From Trichosporon coremiiforme (taxonomy: Eukaryota > Basidiomycota > Tremellomycetes > Trichosporonales > Trichosporonaceae), in NCBI GenBank assembly GCA_039545355.1, contig BCJJ01000001.1, positions 1,858,570 through 1,922,569 on the forward strand: a stretch of 64,000 nucleotides of DNA. The letters run 5' to 3'. The translations under genes and the position numbers were made by a program. How positions within the stretch are numbered: position 1 is the first letter of the stretch; each line of letters opens with the position of its first letter. Below the pieces are notes generated by a model. That model did no database searches, was not told the origin of the DNA, and saw only the letters and a list, made by a program, of their open reading frames with translations. Positions 9,792 to 19,999 of this stretch are shown here, piece by piece.

Positions 9792-12227
9792 TTAATAGCC
9801 ATCATCGTAGCCTCCGTCATCATAGTTGTTGTAGCCATCGTCGTCGTAGCAGTCATCATCATAACCTCCGTCGTCATAGCCATAGGCGTCGTAGCCATCA
9901 TCGTCGTAGCCGTCATAGCCGCCATCGTCGTAGCCACCTTCTCCGGCGCTGCCCTCATCGTCGTAGCCTTGGTTGGCGTAGTTTCCGCCGTGACTGCTTT
10001 CCTCGTCGTAGCCTTCTTCTTCTACCCATGAGTCGTCCTGCGCTCCGCCTACTTCCTTCGCATACTCGAGGTCGATCAGGTCCTCCACTTGCTCCGAATA
10101 AGCTTCGTCTCGGTCCGAGTAGCCGACTTCCTCATCTGCGTAGCAGGCTTCTTGATCACTGAAGGCGTCGTCGTCTCCATGGGGGAAGTGGGCTTCGTGC
10201 TCCGCAGGATCGTCCTCCAGTCCCTCAAGGTCGTCCTCGTCATCATCATCGTAACCATCGTCGCCGATGTCATCTCCGATGTCGTCTTCGTCACCGATTT
10301 CATCTTCGTCGCCATCGTCGTCGTCATCCCCGTCGATACGGACGTCTTCGTCTTCGTCATCGACATCCTCCTCGTCCTCGCCCGGGTCGTCTTCGCTACC
10401 GTATCCCTGTTCCATGCACATGCCGTCCTGCTCAGCATAGAGCCCCTCCGGGTCTATGTCGCTGTCATCATAGTCGACCCAGTCGTCCTCATCATTGACA
10501 AAGTCTTCCACCTCAAAGCCGTTCTCTCGGCCGGGGTAGTCGCCCAGGTTGTTGTCGAAGTGATCGCCTTCGTAGCGGATACCCCAGTTGGCATCGCTCA
10601 GGTCGTGGATGTAGATCCCAATCGAGTGCTCAGGTTCGACGGAGGACTCATCTTCGACTCCATCTCCGTCGTATGCGCCACAACCTTGATAGAGCACTTG
10701 TTCACCCTCGATCCGGTCCTCCCACTCTCCCTCGTGCCAGTCTCCCTCGTCATCATCTCCATTGCTCTTCCCCCTGCCATACAACCGGGCCTCCACGGAC
10801 CTCGTGCTTCCCCCAAAGGTCTCGCGAATGTACTCCTCCGGATTAGCGTCCTCATCCGACCCACAACGGTCGAGCTTGTCCATGGCGTCGTCGAAATCAT
10901 CGCCGTCGAACATCGCCTGCCAGTCCACGTTCGGATCGAAGTAGCGCCCGTTATTCTCTGCTTCCGCGTACTTGTCCTGGGGACCTTCGTCCGTGAAGTC
11001 GGGGTAAGCGTTCTCGTCGGAGGCTAGGGAGTGCGGCTCATCCCAATCCAAACCGTATGCCTCGGATCCGGGAGAGTACAGCGAGTATCCTCCATCTGAC
11101 GAATATCGATAGGGAATGTCGTCGCCATTGCCCCACCAGCTCCGGCGCAGGTCGTACTCCGTTGGATCCAGGAGGTTCGTTGCCGGTGGTATGTCCTTAT
11201 GCGCACCCATGAGCCACAAGACGTCACTGTGCTGGACGGTTCTGTTGTACCGCAACGTGCTATAGTGCTTGTGGAGATCGTCGCGGGACAGGGCACGCGG
11301 ACACTTTTGCAGGTACTCGTCTAGAAGGAGGAGCTCAATCTCCGGAGGGGGGAGGACTTCCTCAACGACGATCGACAGCGACTCCGGAGCATGCGTAGAC
11401 GTCTCATCGATGTTCGTGTCGGGGACACTGACGACATCAGGCTGCGCGGCCACCGTCCTGTGCTTCTTCATGTGCCTCTCCAAGCTCTTCACCAGCTCCT
11501 CGCGGGCGGCACCCGAGAACTCAACGCCCCCAACTACGAAGCGCACCCTCTGTAGCTGGTGATTGTCCAGTGGCTTCCGGTCCAGATTCGCAAGGCAGCG
11601 GCACATCTCCAGCAAGGCGTCGACGGTCGCATCTGGCTTTGCGATGAGGTTCAGCACGACCGTGACCTCAGTCCTACTCTTGGGAGTGTACTCCCCCAGG
11701 AGAGCGCCCAGCAGCCGACCCGGCTTCTCACGGAAGTGGAGGACGAGTTCCGTCTCCTCGAGCTTGGCCGCAACCTCTCGCGCCGGCGCCGCGTCCTTCC
11801 GCATCGTACTCGGGGAGCATATCACGACCGTTTTGAGATCATGGCGTTGTGCCGAGCAGAAGCTCAATTCCTCACTTGCTGTGTCCAGGTCCAGGCCTGC
11901 GTACTCTAACCTGAGAACTTGCAGCCTAGGCAAAAGGTATTCCGGTCCGACGCAACAGGCAAACGGCTTCGCGCGGACCTCGAGGCACCGAACGTGCTTG
12001 GCGTACTTCTCTAGCGGCGGGCGATGGTGTCGAATCCCAGCGCGTGAGTGGAACGCGGCGACGTCGATAACCTCAGCGTACATGTGCTGGAGGAGGGCGG
12101 AGGTGAAGAACGAGTTGACGCGCAGAAGCCGGGCGATGTCTGCTCGTGGGAGATGCGATGCGATCTCAACTAGCAACTCCAATGGGACTGGGCACAGAGC
12201 TGGCTCGGCGTATGTGAAGCCTGTCAT
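9792..12227 (-). CDS. F-box-like protein E with a giant acidic Asp/Tyr/Gly tail
   Basis: Single-exon gene of 811 residues. Residues 10-55 carry the F-box-like motif (LCPVPLELLVEIASHLPRAD, LLRVNSFFTSALLQHMYAEV). The family block follows (RPPLEKYAKHVRCLEV, LLPRLQVLRLEYAG), then QLQRVRFVVGGVEFSG and PPPEIELLLLDEYL near residue 285. From about residue 350 the protein is unlike its neighbours: long acidic, Tyr-rich low complexity, with runs such as DEDEDVRIDGDDDDDGDEDE and ending in YDD/GYDD repeats. The first 350 residues equal the size of the other family members without their tails, so the tail is an addition. Such tails are disordered in general; the function here is unknown. Confidence 0.78.
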   Translation of the reverse strand: MTGFTYAEPALCPVPLELLVEIASHLPRADIARLLRVNSFFTSALLQHMYAEVIDVAAFHSRAGIRHHRPPLEKYAKHVRCLEVRAKPFACCVGPEYLLPRLQVLRLEYAGLDLDTASEELSFCSAQRHDLKTVVICSPSTMRKDAAPAREVAAKLEETELVLHFREKPGRLLGALLGEYTPKSRTEVTVVLNLIAKPDATVDALLEMCRCLANLDRKPLDNHQLQRVRFVVGGVEFSGAAREELVKSLERHMKKHRTVAAQPDVVSVPDTNIDETSTHAPESLSIVVEEVLPPPEIELLLLDEYLQKCPRALSRDDLHKHYSTLRYNRTVQHSDVLWLMGAHKDIPPATNLLDPTEYDLRRSWWGNGDDIPYRYSSDGGYSLYSPGSEAYGLDWDEPHSLASDENAYPDFTDEGPQDKYAEAENNGRYFDPNVDWQAMFDGDDFDDAMDKLDRCGSDEDANPEEYIRETFGGSTRSVEARLYGRGKSNGDDDEGDWHEGEWEDRIEGEQVLYQGCGAYDGDGVEDESSVEPEHSIGIYIHDLSDANWGIRYEGDHFDNNLGDYPGRENGFEVEDFVNDEDDWVDYDDSDIDPEGLYAEQDGMCMEQGYGSEDDPGEDEEDVDDEDEDVRIDGDDDDDGDEDEIGDEDDIGDDIGDDGYDDDDEDDLEGLEDDPAEHEAHFPHGDDDAFSDQEACYADEEVGYSDRDEAYSEQVEDLIDLEYAKEVGGAQDDSWVEEEGYDEESSHGGNYANQGYDDEGSAGEGGYDDGGYDGYDDDGYDAYGYDDGGYDDDCYDDDGYNNYDDGGYDDGY
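9795..9965 (-). repeat. Degenerate tandem repeat coding YDD/GGYDDG units
   Basis: The last 57 codons of gene E are built from imperfect 9-15 base units of GAC/GAT, TAC/TAT and GGC/GGA codons, giving motifs like GGYDDGGYDG and YDDDGYDAYGYDDGG. On the plus strand the same units read as CATCGTAGCC-like repeats. The pattern suggests expansion by slippage within the coding frame. Confidence 0.75.
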
Positions 12228-12569
12228 GATGTTTCCGACCTGTGAGTAAGTGAGTGAGTGATGTGGAGATGGGGACGTGTTAGCGGTCGCGTCCTTCGAT
12301 CATAGTCATGTCGTCGTTATCGCGGCTGAGTGGCCGAGGTGAGGTCATGCGACCTGTCCCATTCCTCAGCTTGCGTGCCTCGATGCGCCTCAATCTGGAA
12401 CACGCCTGACCGCTATCTCCGGCACACGTTGCGTTGCCCTGTCCGCAAGCCATCAGCAACAACTTCGAGGACATACGTCGGCTGATGAGAGTGAAGCGAC
12501 AGACAGACAGAAAGCAAAAAGAGTGTTTTGGTGTACCCTGACATCAGAAGGCGGCAGTGTAAGGCCAGC
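12228..12569. other. Intergenic: promoter of gene E and 3' flank of U2
   Basis: About 340 bases between the start of gene E and the U2 snRNA 3' end, both on the minus strand. There is a short GTGAGTAAGT-like repeat near 12240. No other feature is supported. Confidence 0.4.
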
Positions 12570-12719
12570 GACATCGTGAGGATGCGTGCAGCAAGCCGCA
12601 GAGGCACCTCGGGCGAGGAAAGATAAAGGGAGATTGAAGCCCCGTGGGGCTATAACATATCTCACTATGTTAAGAACAGATACTACACATGATCTTAGCC
12701 AAAAGAGGCCAGAGAGGAT
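12570..12719 (-). ncRNA. U2: U2 spliceosomal snRNA
   Basis: Reading the minus strand from 12719: ATCCTCTCTGGCC, then CTTTTGGCTAAGATCA, then TGTGTAGTATCTGTTCTT. This is the near-invariant 5' part of U2. The branch-point-pairing GUAGUA lies at 12686-12681. Next comes stem IIa (AACATA ... TATGTT), then stem IIb (AGCCCCACGGGGCT), a pyrimidine-rich linker where the Sm site should be, and a GGTGCC ... GCAC hairpin that would correspond to the 3' stem-loops. The GUAGUA fits the CTGAC/CTAAC branch motifs in the introns of this window. The 5' end is well supported; the 3' end is approximate because the Sm site is not canonical and the last stem-loops are poorly conserved. Confidence 0.88.
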
Positions 12720-13412
12720 GTCCGGAGGGTGCAGTTCAGTACTGGATGGTGTGCGCACGCGGATACGGCGATACAGGTGGAGTGTTATGTGGCACTCCAG
12801 CAGCCATCTAGGATGGGAGCACTGCGGCGTTTGCGGCGAGGCTTCGTTGCCCGCAGGTCCTGTCCTCGCCTGCGTCCGGCCTCCGCCATTCCATGCATCT
12901 CAGATGTTTCGCGGCTGTGCTTCACATGCGATGCGCGCGTTCAAGCAGTATGAGACTCGTGCCATAGCGCGGAGCACCTTCCATGCTATGAACAACCACA
13001 ACAACCAGATGGCAAGGTTATGCAATGGGCCGTGTGGTCTTCTGACCCGATTGCCAAGAGGACGGTGATCTCCTTGTTCCTGCTCCACCCCAGCACCGAT
13101 GTACTTGAACCTTGGCCGCCTCCAAGCTTCTGGCCCTACAGCGGAGCAGTAGCTTATTCCGAGAGGCTTGTAAGTCAATTAACGCCGCTTGGCGATGAAG
13201 TGTGAAGCAAGAGAGGTCAGGTCTCGCTGAAACCGGACCACCACGTGGCCCGTTTCGGGGTCCCAGTCCGGCTAAGTCGCCACTCAGCAACAAGTACCTT
13301 GCAACTTGCGTCTAGCCAGCATCTCATCAATCATCCCCAACGTCCGACATATCCTTTCGATCTCGGTACCCCCTGTGCTCCTACTCAACTAGAGCCACTC
13401 CTGGGTCGAACG
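12720..13412. other. Divergent region between U2 snRNA and the demethylase gene
   Basis: About 690 bases holding the U2 promoter (minus) and the demethylase promoter (plus). A CACGTG lies at 13242-13247. The last 80 bases before the ATG are pyrimidine-rich, as in other leaders here. I could not identify snRNA promoter elements with confidence. Confidence 0.4.
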
Positions 13413-16400
13413 ATGTCGGTTGACGCTCATCCAGACGCGTCTGGAGCGGCCGTCGCCGGGCCTCGACCGACCACTCCAGAAAACAACAACGCCTCTTCCA
13501 ACATTTCACCCCGTGCGGAGCCACCTCAACCCGGCAGTGCACAGTCACCCCGTACAACCCCAAAGACGAAGAGAAAGCCGAGAGGCAGCGCTGCACCAGC
13601 GACGCCAACGCGAACGTCCCCTAGGAAGGCGGCGCACGCTAGTCAGTCTCAACCTGCGCCTGCGCCGGCTCCTCCTGTCGGTGCGACCTCCACCCCGGCG
13701 GCAGCCGAAATCGCTCAACCATACTGCTTGTACGTCCCAGCCGTGCCACGGTCTTGTTGTTAACCTGTACAGCTACCCTCTCAGCAACAATCCCCACAAA
13801 ACCGATGAGTCTGAACCCGAGCCGATACCTGAAGGCGTGTATGTCTGGCCGGAGGAAGACCCGGAGGCGACCCGCGGCATCCCAATATTCAAGCCATCGA
13901 TGGAGGAGTTCAAGGTATGTGATCTGGAAGGAGGCATCTGACACGGCCAGGACTTCGCCCAGTACATGGAAACAGTCAGACCGTGGGGCGAGCGGTCTAG
14001 CATCGTCAAGATTATCCCACCGCAGGAATGGGTTGATGCAGTGCAGCTCATCGACAAGCGCGCGATGCAAGGGCTCGAGATCCGCAGTCCGATCGAGCAG
14101 CGCATGACGGGACGAAATGGAGTATTTGTTCAACGCAATATCGAACGCAACCGCACTCGGCCGTTGTCAATACACGAGTGGTTCGACAAGTGCTCGCAGA
14201 AGGACTTCTTCACGGCCAGTCCGAAGGAGATCGATAGGACTATGAACCGCGACTCCAAGGAGGTCAAGGAATGGCTCGCGAGGAAGAAGGCCGAGCGTCA
14301 GGAAAAGGCCAAGATCCGGAAACAGAAGCTGGAGGCCGCTGCGGAACGCAAGCGTCAAAGGGAAGCCGAGGCTGCCGCTGCCGCTGCCGCTGCCGCTGCC
14401 GCTGCCGCTGCTGCTGCTGCTGCTGCTGCTGCCAAGGACTCGTCCAACTTCGACGTCCCAACAGAAGCCGCCACTCCGGCACCGGCGCCCTCTGAGAAGA
14501 TGGAAGTTGACGACGTTCCGGCATTGGAACATGACTCGAACACGTCGAAGTCCGAGCAGGAGCCGCTGGCAACGACGCCTCCCGAAACACCAGAGGAGGA
14601 GCCTCTCGACCCGTTCTATGAGGAGACCGACCTCAGCCGAGCTTGGCTTCCGGAGGGCGTCGAACCGGCCGACTACACCGTGACGGGATGCGCTGGAATC
14701 GAGCGCAAGTTTTGGAAGCAGATCGGCATGTCGACGCCCAGCTGGTACGGTGCAGATTTACCAGGGTCCCTGTTCGCCGATCCATCATACCCGTGGAACG
14801 TAGCGAACCTGCCGAACATGCTGAACAAACTGCCTAGGAAGCTACCTGGTGTCAACTCGCCCTACCTTTACTTCGGAATGTGGCGAGCGGCATTCTCATG
14901 GCACGTCGAAGACATGGACCTGTACTCGATCAACTACATTCACTTTGGAGCTCCCAAGTTCTGGTACGCCGTTCCTCAGGCAAAGGCGGAGCGATTCGAG
15001 TCCATCGCCAAGACCTTCTTCCCTACCGATGCCAACCACTGCGACCAGTTCATGCGACACAAATCGTGCACCCTTTCGCCGACAATGCTTCGCGATCACG
15101 GCATCCCCGTGAACAAGCTCGTGCACAACCAGCACGAGTTCGTCATCACCTTCCCGCGTGGCTACCACGCTGGTTTCAACATGGGCTTCAACTGTGCAGA
15201 GAGTGTCAACTTTGCGCTGCCCAACTGGCTGGAACTTGGACGCAAGGCAAAGGCGTGCACATGTGTCAACTTCAGTGTTACTATCGATGTCGACTACCTC
15301 ACCGGAGACCGGCCATTCACACCCGAAAGCAGTGACGATGAAGAGGAGCAAGAGCGAGCTGCCAAGCGTCGGAAGAAAGAGGCGCCGCCGCCACCGCCGC
15401 CATCAGAGGAGCCCGCACCTGTCAAGCTGCCAATCATCCGCATTAAGCGCCCGCAACAGATCGTTCCCTTGACGCCCGAGCCACCGAAGAAGCCGTCTGT
15501 CACCCGCGAGACCCCTAATTATCCGTGCATCCTGTGTCCATCCCTCGTTGCGGATGATCTCGCCCGCGTGTTCGAGCCATCTGAGCACCTTAAATCGATG
15601 ACAATAACGCCTGAGGTCCTGGCGCATTCTTCGTGTGCGGTGGCTATCCCTGAGGCTTACACAGAGGACGTTGAGGCGGATGGTATCATGATCACATATG
15701 TCAAGGGGCTGAATGATATCGGAAAAGACCGATGGAAGCTCAAGTGCTCGGCTTGCATCGATAAGCGAACCGCTCGACGAGGTACCAAGATCCAGTGCAC
15801 AAAGGGCAAATGCCTCCGTGCGTATCACGTCCCTTGTGCGCGTGAAAATCCAGACGTTCACTACTTTGCCGGGGTGAAGTCTGCACCGGCGGCCGAAGGA
15901 GGCACAGTCGCGGAAGGTTCGGAACAGGCAGGAGCTGGGGAGTTCGCAGTCGAACTCCTGTGTCCTACGCACAACCCTTCAATGATTGAAGTGCGTAAGC
16001 AGAGGGCAGAGGAGGCACTGTACCGCAAGGTGCATGCGGTCGAAGGCGGCGGCTTCATCAAGTTCAAGAAGTCCGGTGTGTCCTATGCAGCCGAGCTGCT
16101 GGAAATCAAGGATGAGACGCGTCGCGCGGTCGTGCGACTGCCCGACCTGACGGTCACCGAGGTAGCCTGGAATGCGCTTGATTTCCGATCACATGAGATC
16201 AAAATGCAGGAGAACGAATACGCAGGACCGCCAAAACGCAGTCGAAAGGACGCTCAGGCGACGACGACGGCGACGCCGACGACTCTGCCTGCGTCCCCCG
16301 TGTCTCTTCCCAGGGCTTCTGCCGCACCTTCGGCCGCGCCATCCGCACCGTCGGCACCGTCCGCACCATCCGCACCTGGAGGGGAAACCGAGCCAGCTTC

Positions 16401-18843
16401 CAGGCATTCGGGGTTAGCGACGCCCGTACCGCCTGCGCAGCCGCAAGATCCGCAAGTGACCAAGGAACCTGAGGCGGCCGAGAACAAAGAGGTTACAAAC
16501 CCGCCGTCACCTCATGCACGCTCCGTAGACCCGCATGGCCCTCGGGCGCGGCCATTAGATAGCGAGTACCCCCCAGGTGTCCCTGGTGGTCCGCATGACC
16601 CCCGGCCGTTTCCAGCAGCAGGGACTGCTGTAGCCCCAGCAGCCCCGCTCGCCCCCGGCCGGCTGGGAGGACCGTCTGCCCAATCTGCCCCAGTGGCAGC
16701 TGGGCGTGCGCCTCAATTGCCCTCTTTTGCGCCTCGATATCCGGGTCACTACTATCCGACGGGACCTAGTTTTCCGTGCGCTAATCGAGTGAATATCGTC
16801 GACAGCAGACTCGATTCAGGATTCCCTGGGCATCCTGGGCACGGCTACCCTGGACCTCCACCTGGACCACCTGCGCCGCCTGGCCCTTCTGGCCCCCCTG
16901 CGCACCTGGTGTCTGGCCCCCCTCCGCTTCAGAGCCCTCACCCAGCACACGCTCACCCAGCTCACCCGCCGCCGCCCCCGCCGCACCCAGGTTACCATCC
17001 CAACTACCACCCGCACTCAGCACATAACTGTTACCACCCTCCTCCTGCTCACCACCACCCACCCCCTCCTCCTTATCCTCACCAACACCACCACCATCCC
17101 TTTGCCCACTCTCACCAACCGGGCGGTGGATGGTCTAGGTCAGAATCCGCAGTGCCTCCTCCTCGTCTTCCCCCCCCGCACCTCCCCGCCGCTCACGCCC
17201 ACCCTCCGATTGGCTACCCCACCACGCGTGTATCTTTACCTCCACCTCCGAGACCGACGACGTACGTTCAACACCGTACACAAGGAACCAACCTAGTCCC
17301 ACGCGAGATGACCAACGGTCCCGCTCCTGTCCCCGGCACTGCCGCCAGTCCTACCCACGGCGGGGAATGGATCCCCGACACTGTCGCATCCCGAGCTGCG
17401 GCGCTCGCCCAGGCCAAGGCCGCCCAGCAGGCTGGTGTCGCAGTCCCGACAGGAGTCGGAAAGATCATGCTCGGCACCGACCGCCAACGTATCCTCGGCA
17501 AGTCACTTCCGCCCATCTCCATTCCCGCCATCCATCTGTCTGGAACGAACGGCAAGGGCTCGACGTCGGCGTTGCTCGAGTCTTGTCTCATGGCTGCTGG
17601 ATTGAAAACGGCCAGGTACAATTCACCTCACCTCGTCGAGCCCCGCGACACCTGCCTGTTCGACGGCCAGGTCGTGTCAGCTGAGGAGTACGCCGAGAAC
17701 GTTGCGTTCGTGCAGGCGATCGCCAACAAGGAGCAGCTTCAGTCCACAACCTTCGAGGTGTCGACATGGGCGTTCTACCGCATGTGCATTCTGCGCAAGG
17801 TAGACGTGATGATCGTGGAATGCGGTATCGGAGGTGGCCGAGACGCGACGAATATCCTCCCCAAAGAAATCGTTCTTGCCTCGGGTCTCTCGTCCGTCTC
17901 TCTCGACCACACCGCCATTCTGGGTGACACCATCACCGAGATCACAACTGATAAGGCCCAAATCGCCGTTGAGGGTGGAGTGCTTGTGAGCACCCCGCAT
18001 CAAAACCCTGAAGCGACTGCAAAGGCGAAGGAGGTGTGTGCGGAGAAGGGCGCGCTCTTCGTACAGGCCGAGCAGAGCACAGAAGTCGAGGCACCTGGGC
18101 CTATCGGTCTCTCACCGTTCACACCACCGAAGCCGCCCCTGATCCGCACGCCGCTCAAGGGCAGCCCCGGCGGAGCCATCGAGACGCGATTGCCCCTCCC
18201 AGGCGCCCATCAGCTCGACAACCTGTCCCTCGCCCTCACGATCCTCGACTACATTCGCACTGAGCCGCGTGCGCTCAATATTCAGCCAAAGCTCCGTGGC
18301 CTGACGGATGAGGCCATTCAGAAGGGTGTCGCCACCACGCAGTGGCGCGGCCGCTGCTCGTGGCTTACATTCCGAGGGCCCAAGCGTCCGATTCCCGTTC
18401 TCGTCGACGGTGCCCACAACTTTGACTCCTCGACGACCCTGCAACGGTATATCGACTCTCTGAACCTTCCCGCAGGTGCGCCACGGACGTTTGTGCTGGC
18501 CATGTCAGCCTCGATTGGAAAGAGTCCCGACGGCGTCGTGCGCCCCCTGCTGCAAAAGGGTGACCGCGTCGCCGTGCCGCGCTTCACTGCCCCTGTCGCA
18601 GGCATGCCCTGGATCACGCAGACGGACACGGACAAGGCGCGCGAGACGGTCATGCCTTTCATCGGCGAAGAGGGCGTGTTCTACGAGGCCAAGGGAATGG
18701 GCGCTGAGGGTGTCGCCGACGCTTTGCGCTGGGCCGACGAGCAACAGAAGGAGACAGGGTTCATCGTCCTGTGCGGAAGTCTGTACCTGGTTGCAGACGC
18801 GTACCGCCTCTTGGAGCTCCAGGCGAACGAGTCTTCAGACTAA
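13413..18843 (+). CDS. KDM4/JHDM3-type histone demethylase fused in frame to dihydrofolate synthase
   Basis: Three exons (13413-13729, 13773-13914, 13951-18843) give 1783 residues. The JmjN domain spans about 141-182 (GIPIFKPSMEEFK, WGERSSIVKIIPPQEW). A 21-alanine tract follows. The JmjC domain spans about 448-605, with the iron ligands in FSWHVEDMDLYS and GYHAGFN and the zinc ligands of the KDM4 group (CDQFMRH, CTC). A zinc-knuckle/extended PHD lies at about 677-836. Residues 920-1300 are Pro/His/Ala-rich low complexity. Residues 1325-1783 are a complete folate-synthase fold of the FOL3 type, with P-loop SGTNGKGSTS, YNSPHLVEPRDTC and DGAHNFDS. The first part would remove methyl groups from histone H3 lysines in the nucleus and release formaldehyde; the second would add glutamate to dihydropteroate. 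There is no stop in exon 3, but two adjacent genes remain possible: ATGs at 17308 and 17467 could start a separate synthase. Confidence 0.8.
14371..14433 (+). repeat. GCN repeat coding 21 alanines
   Basis: Alternating GCTGCC units followed by a pure GCT run encode 21 consecutive alanines between the JmjN and JmjC domains of the demethylase. The pure GCT part (14407-14430) is the likely length-variable portion. Confidence 0.9.
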
Positions 18844-19149
18844 TCTGTCAGCAGCCGTAATGCATGTGTAGAAGTAGCCGCATGTATCAAATGATGAACA
18901 AGGAAATCACCCAGATGCATTGGAGCCGCGCTAGTAGTTAGCAGAGGTCGCGTGCCGCTTCCGCACCTTAGCACGAGATGGGTGGCAACTGTGTTCTAAC
19001 GGCGGGGTCACATAAGTTGTTTTTACTGTGAAGATACGGATCTGTGCGCTTGGGTGATGCATGATCGCTCACTTCAACAACATTCACCTCCTCGCTCTGG
19101 TCTCCTATCCCCTGCCCTCCTCCATCAAACTCACCCGATTTCGCCCATC
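18844..19149. other. Intergenic between the fusion gene and SPF30
   Basis: About 300 bases with the 3' flank of the demethylase gene and the pyrimidine-rich leader of SPF30. Nothing else is recognised. Confidence 0.4.
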
Positions 19150-19999
19150 ATGTCCTCCGACGAACTGCAAACGTTCAAGGACCAGCTTGCGCTTGTGAAC
19201 CTGCAGCTCGAGTCTGACCCCGAGAATGCGGACCTGCTCCAGCTCAAGGACGAGTTTAAGGAGCTTATCGAGCTGACCGAGGCGGCCGCTGCTGCTGAGG
19301 CTGCCAAGGCGGCAAAGAGCAAGGAGAAGAAGCACCGTGGTGATCGGGAACAGCAGCGTGATGCCGCCCCGAAAGAGGAGATCAAAGCTAACACCAACTG
19401 GCAAGATCAGGGAGAGTACAGGGCCGGCATGGACTGTATGGCCAAGTACAAGGACGGCAAGTGGTAGGTGTTCTCTCTCCGCTTGGTATTGCTCGAGCTG
19501 ACGATCAGGTACCCCGCTCGTATCAACGCGGTTGTCGGATCTCAGGACAGCCCGCTGTACACGATAACCTTCAAGGGTTACACGTCGTCGACGAACGTGC
19601 CCCTCTCCTCTCTCCGACCACACGACCCGACGGCGCCGATCCCGAAACCGCAGAAGAGGCAGACGGATCTGTCGGACCGTGAGAAGGAGAAGAAGAAGCT
19701 CAAGGGCGAGAAGTGGATGGAGAAGCAGCGTGCGCGCGCCGATGAGGCTAAGGGACGCCAGAACTCCTGGCAGAAGTTCGGGAAGAAGGCGGCCAAGAAG
19801 GGTATCCACATCGCGGGCCTCGAGGGCAAGAGCGTCTTCCAAACACCGGATAACCCGTACGGTGAGTCTCACAGCTACCAAGGTTCCCGACTGAAAGCTG
19901 ACCCTTGCAGGCCGCGTCGGCGTCACTGGCTCCGGAAAGGGAGTTACGGGGTACGAGCGCATGGGCAAGCACAAGTTTGACACGGATGCGGACAACTAG
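19150..19999 (+). CDS. SPF30/SMNDC1-like Tudor-domain splicing factor
   Basis: Three exons (19150-19463, 19509-19861, 19911-19999) give 251 residues. An N-terminal helical region (DELQTFKDQLALVNLQLES) is followed by a charged Ala/Lys linker and then the Tudor domain: W-x-G-like entry at ANTNWQDQGEYRAGMDCMAK, then KDGKW joined across intron 1 to YPARINAVV and LYTITFKGYTSS. The C-terminal half has the family signature KKAAKKGIHIAGLEGKS, VFQTPDNPYG, then GVTGSGKGVTGYER. SPF30 binds symmetric dimethyl-arginine on Sm proteins and is needed for tri-snRNP joining in the nucleus; this is family knowledge. The length is close to that of other SPF30 proteins. The ATG at 19150 is preferred over the in-frame ATG at 19054, whose extra residues look like leader. 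Confidence 0.88.

Noticed and set aside
10089..11027. 312-codon open frame on the plus strand, Val/Ile-rich and apparently hydrophobic
   Set aside because: It is the antisense of the Asp-rich tail of gene E: GAC/GAT complement to GTC/ATC, which automatically gives Val and Ile and no stops.
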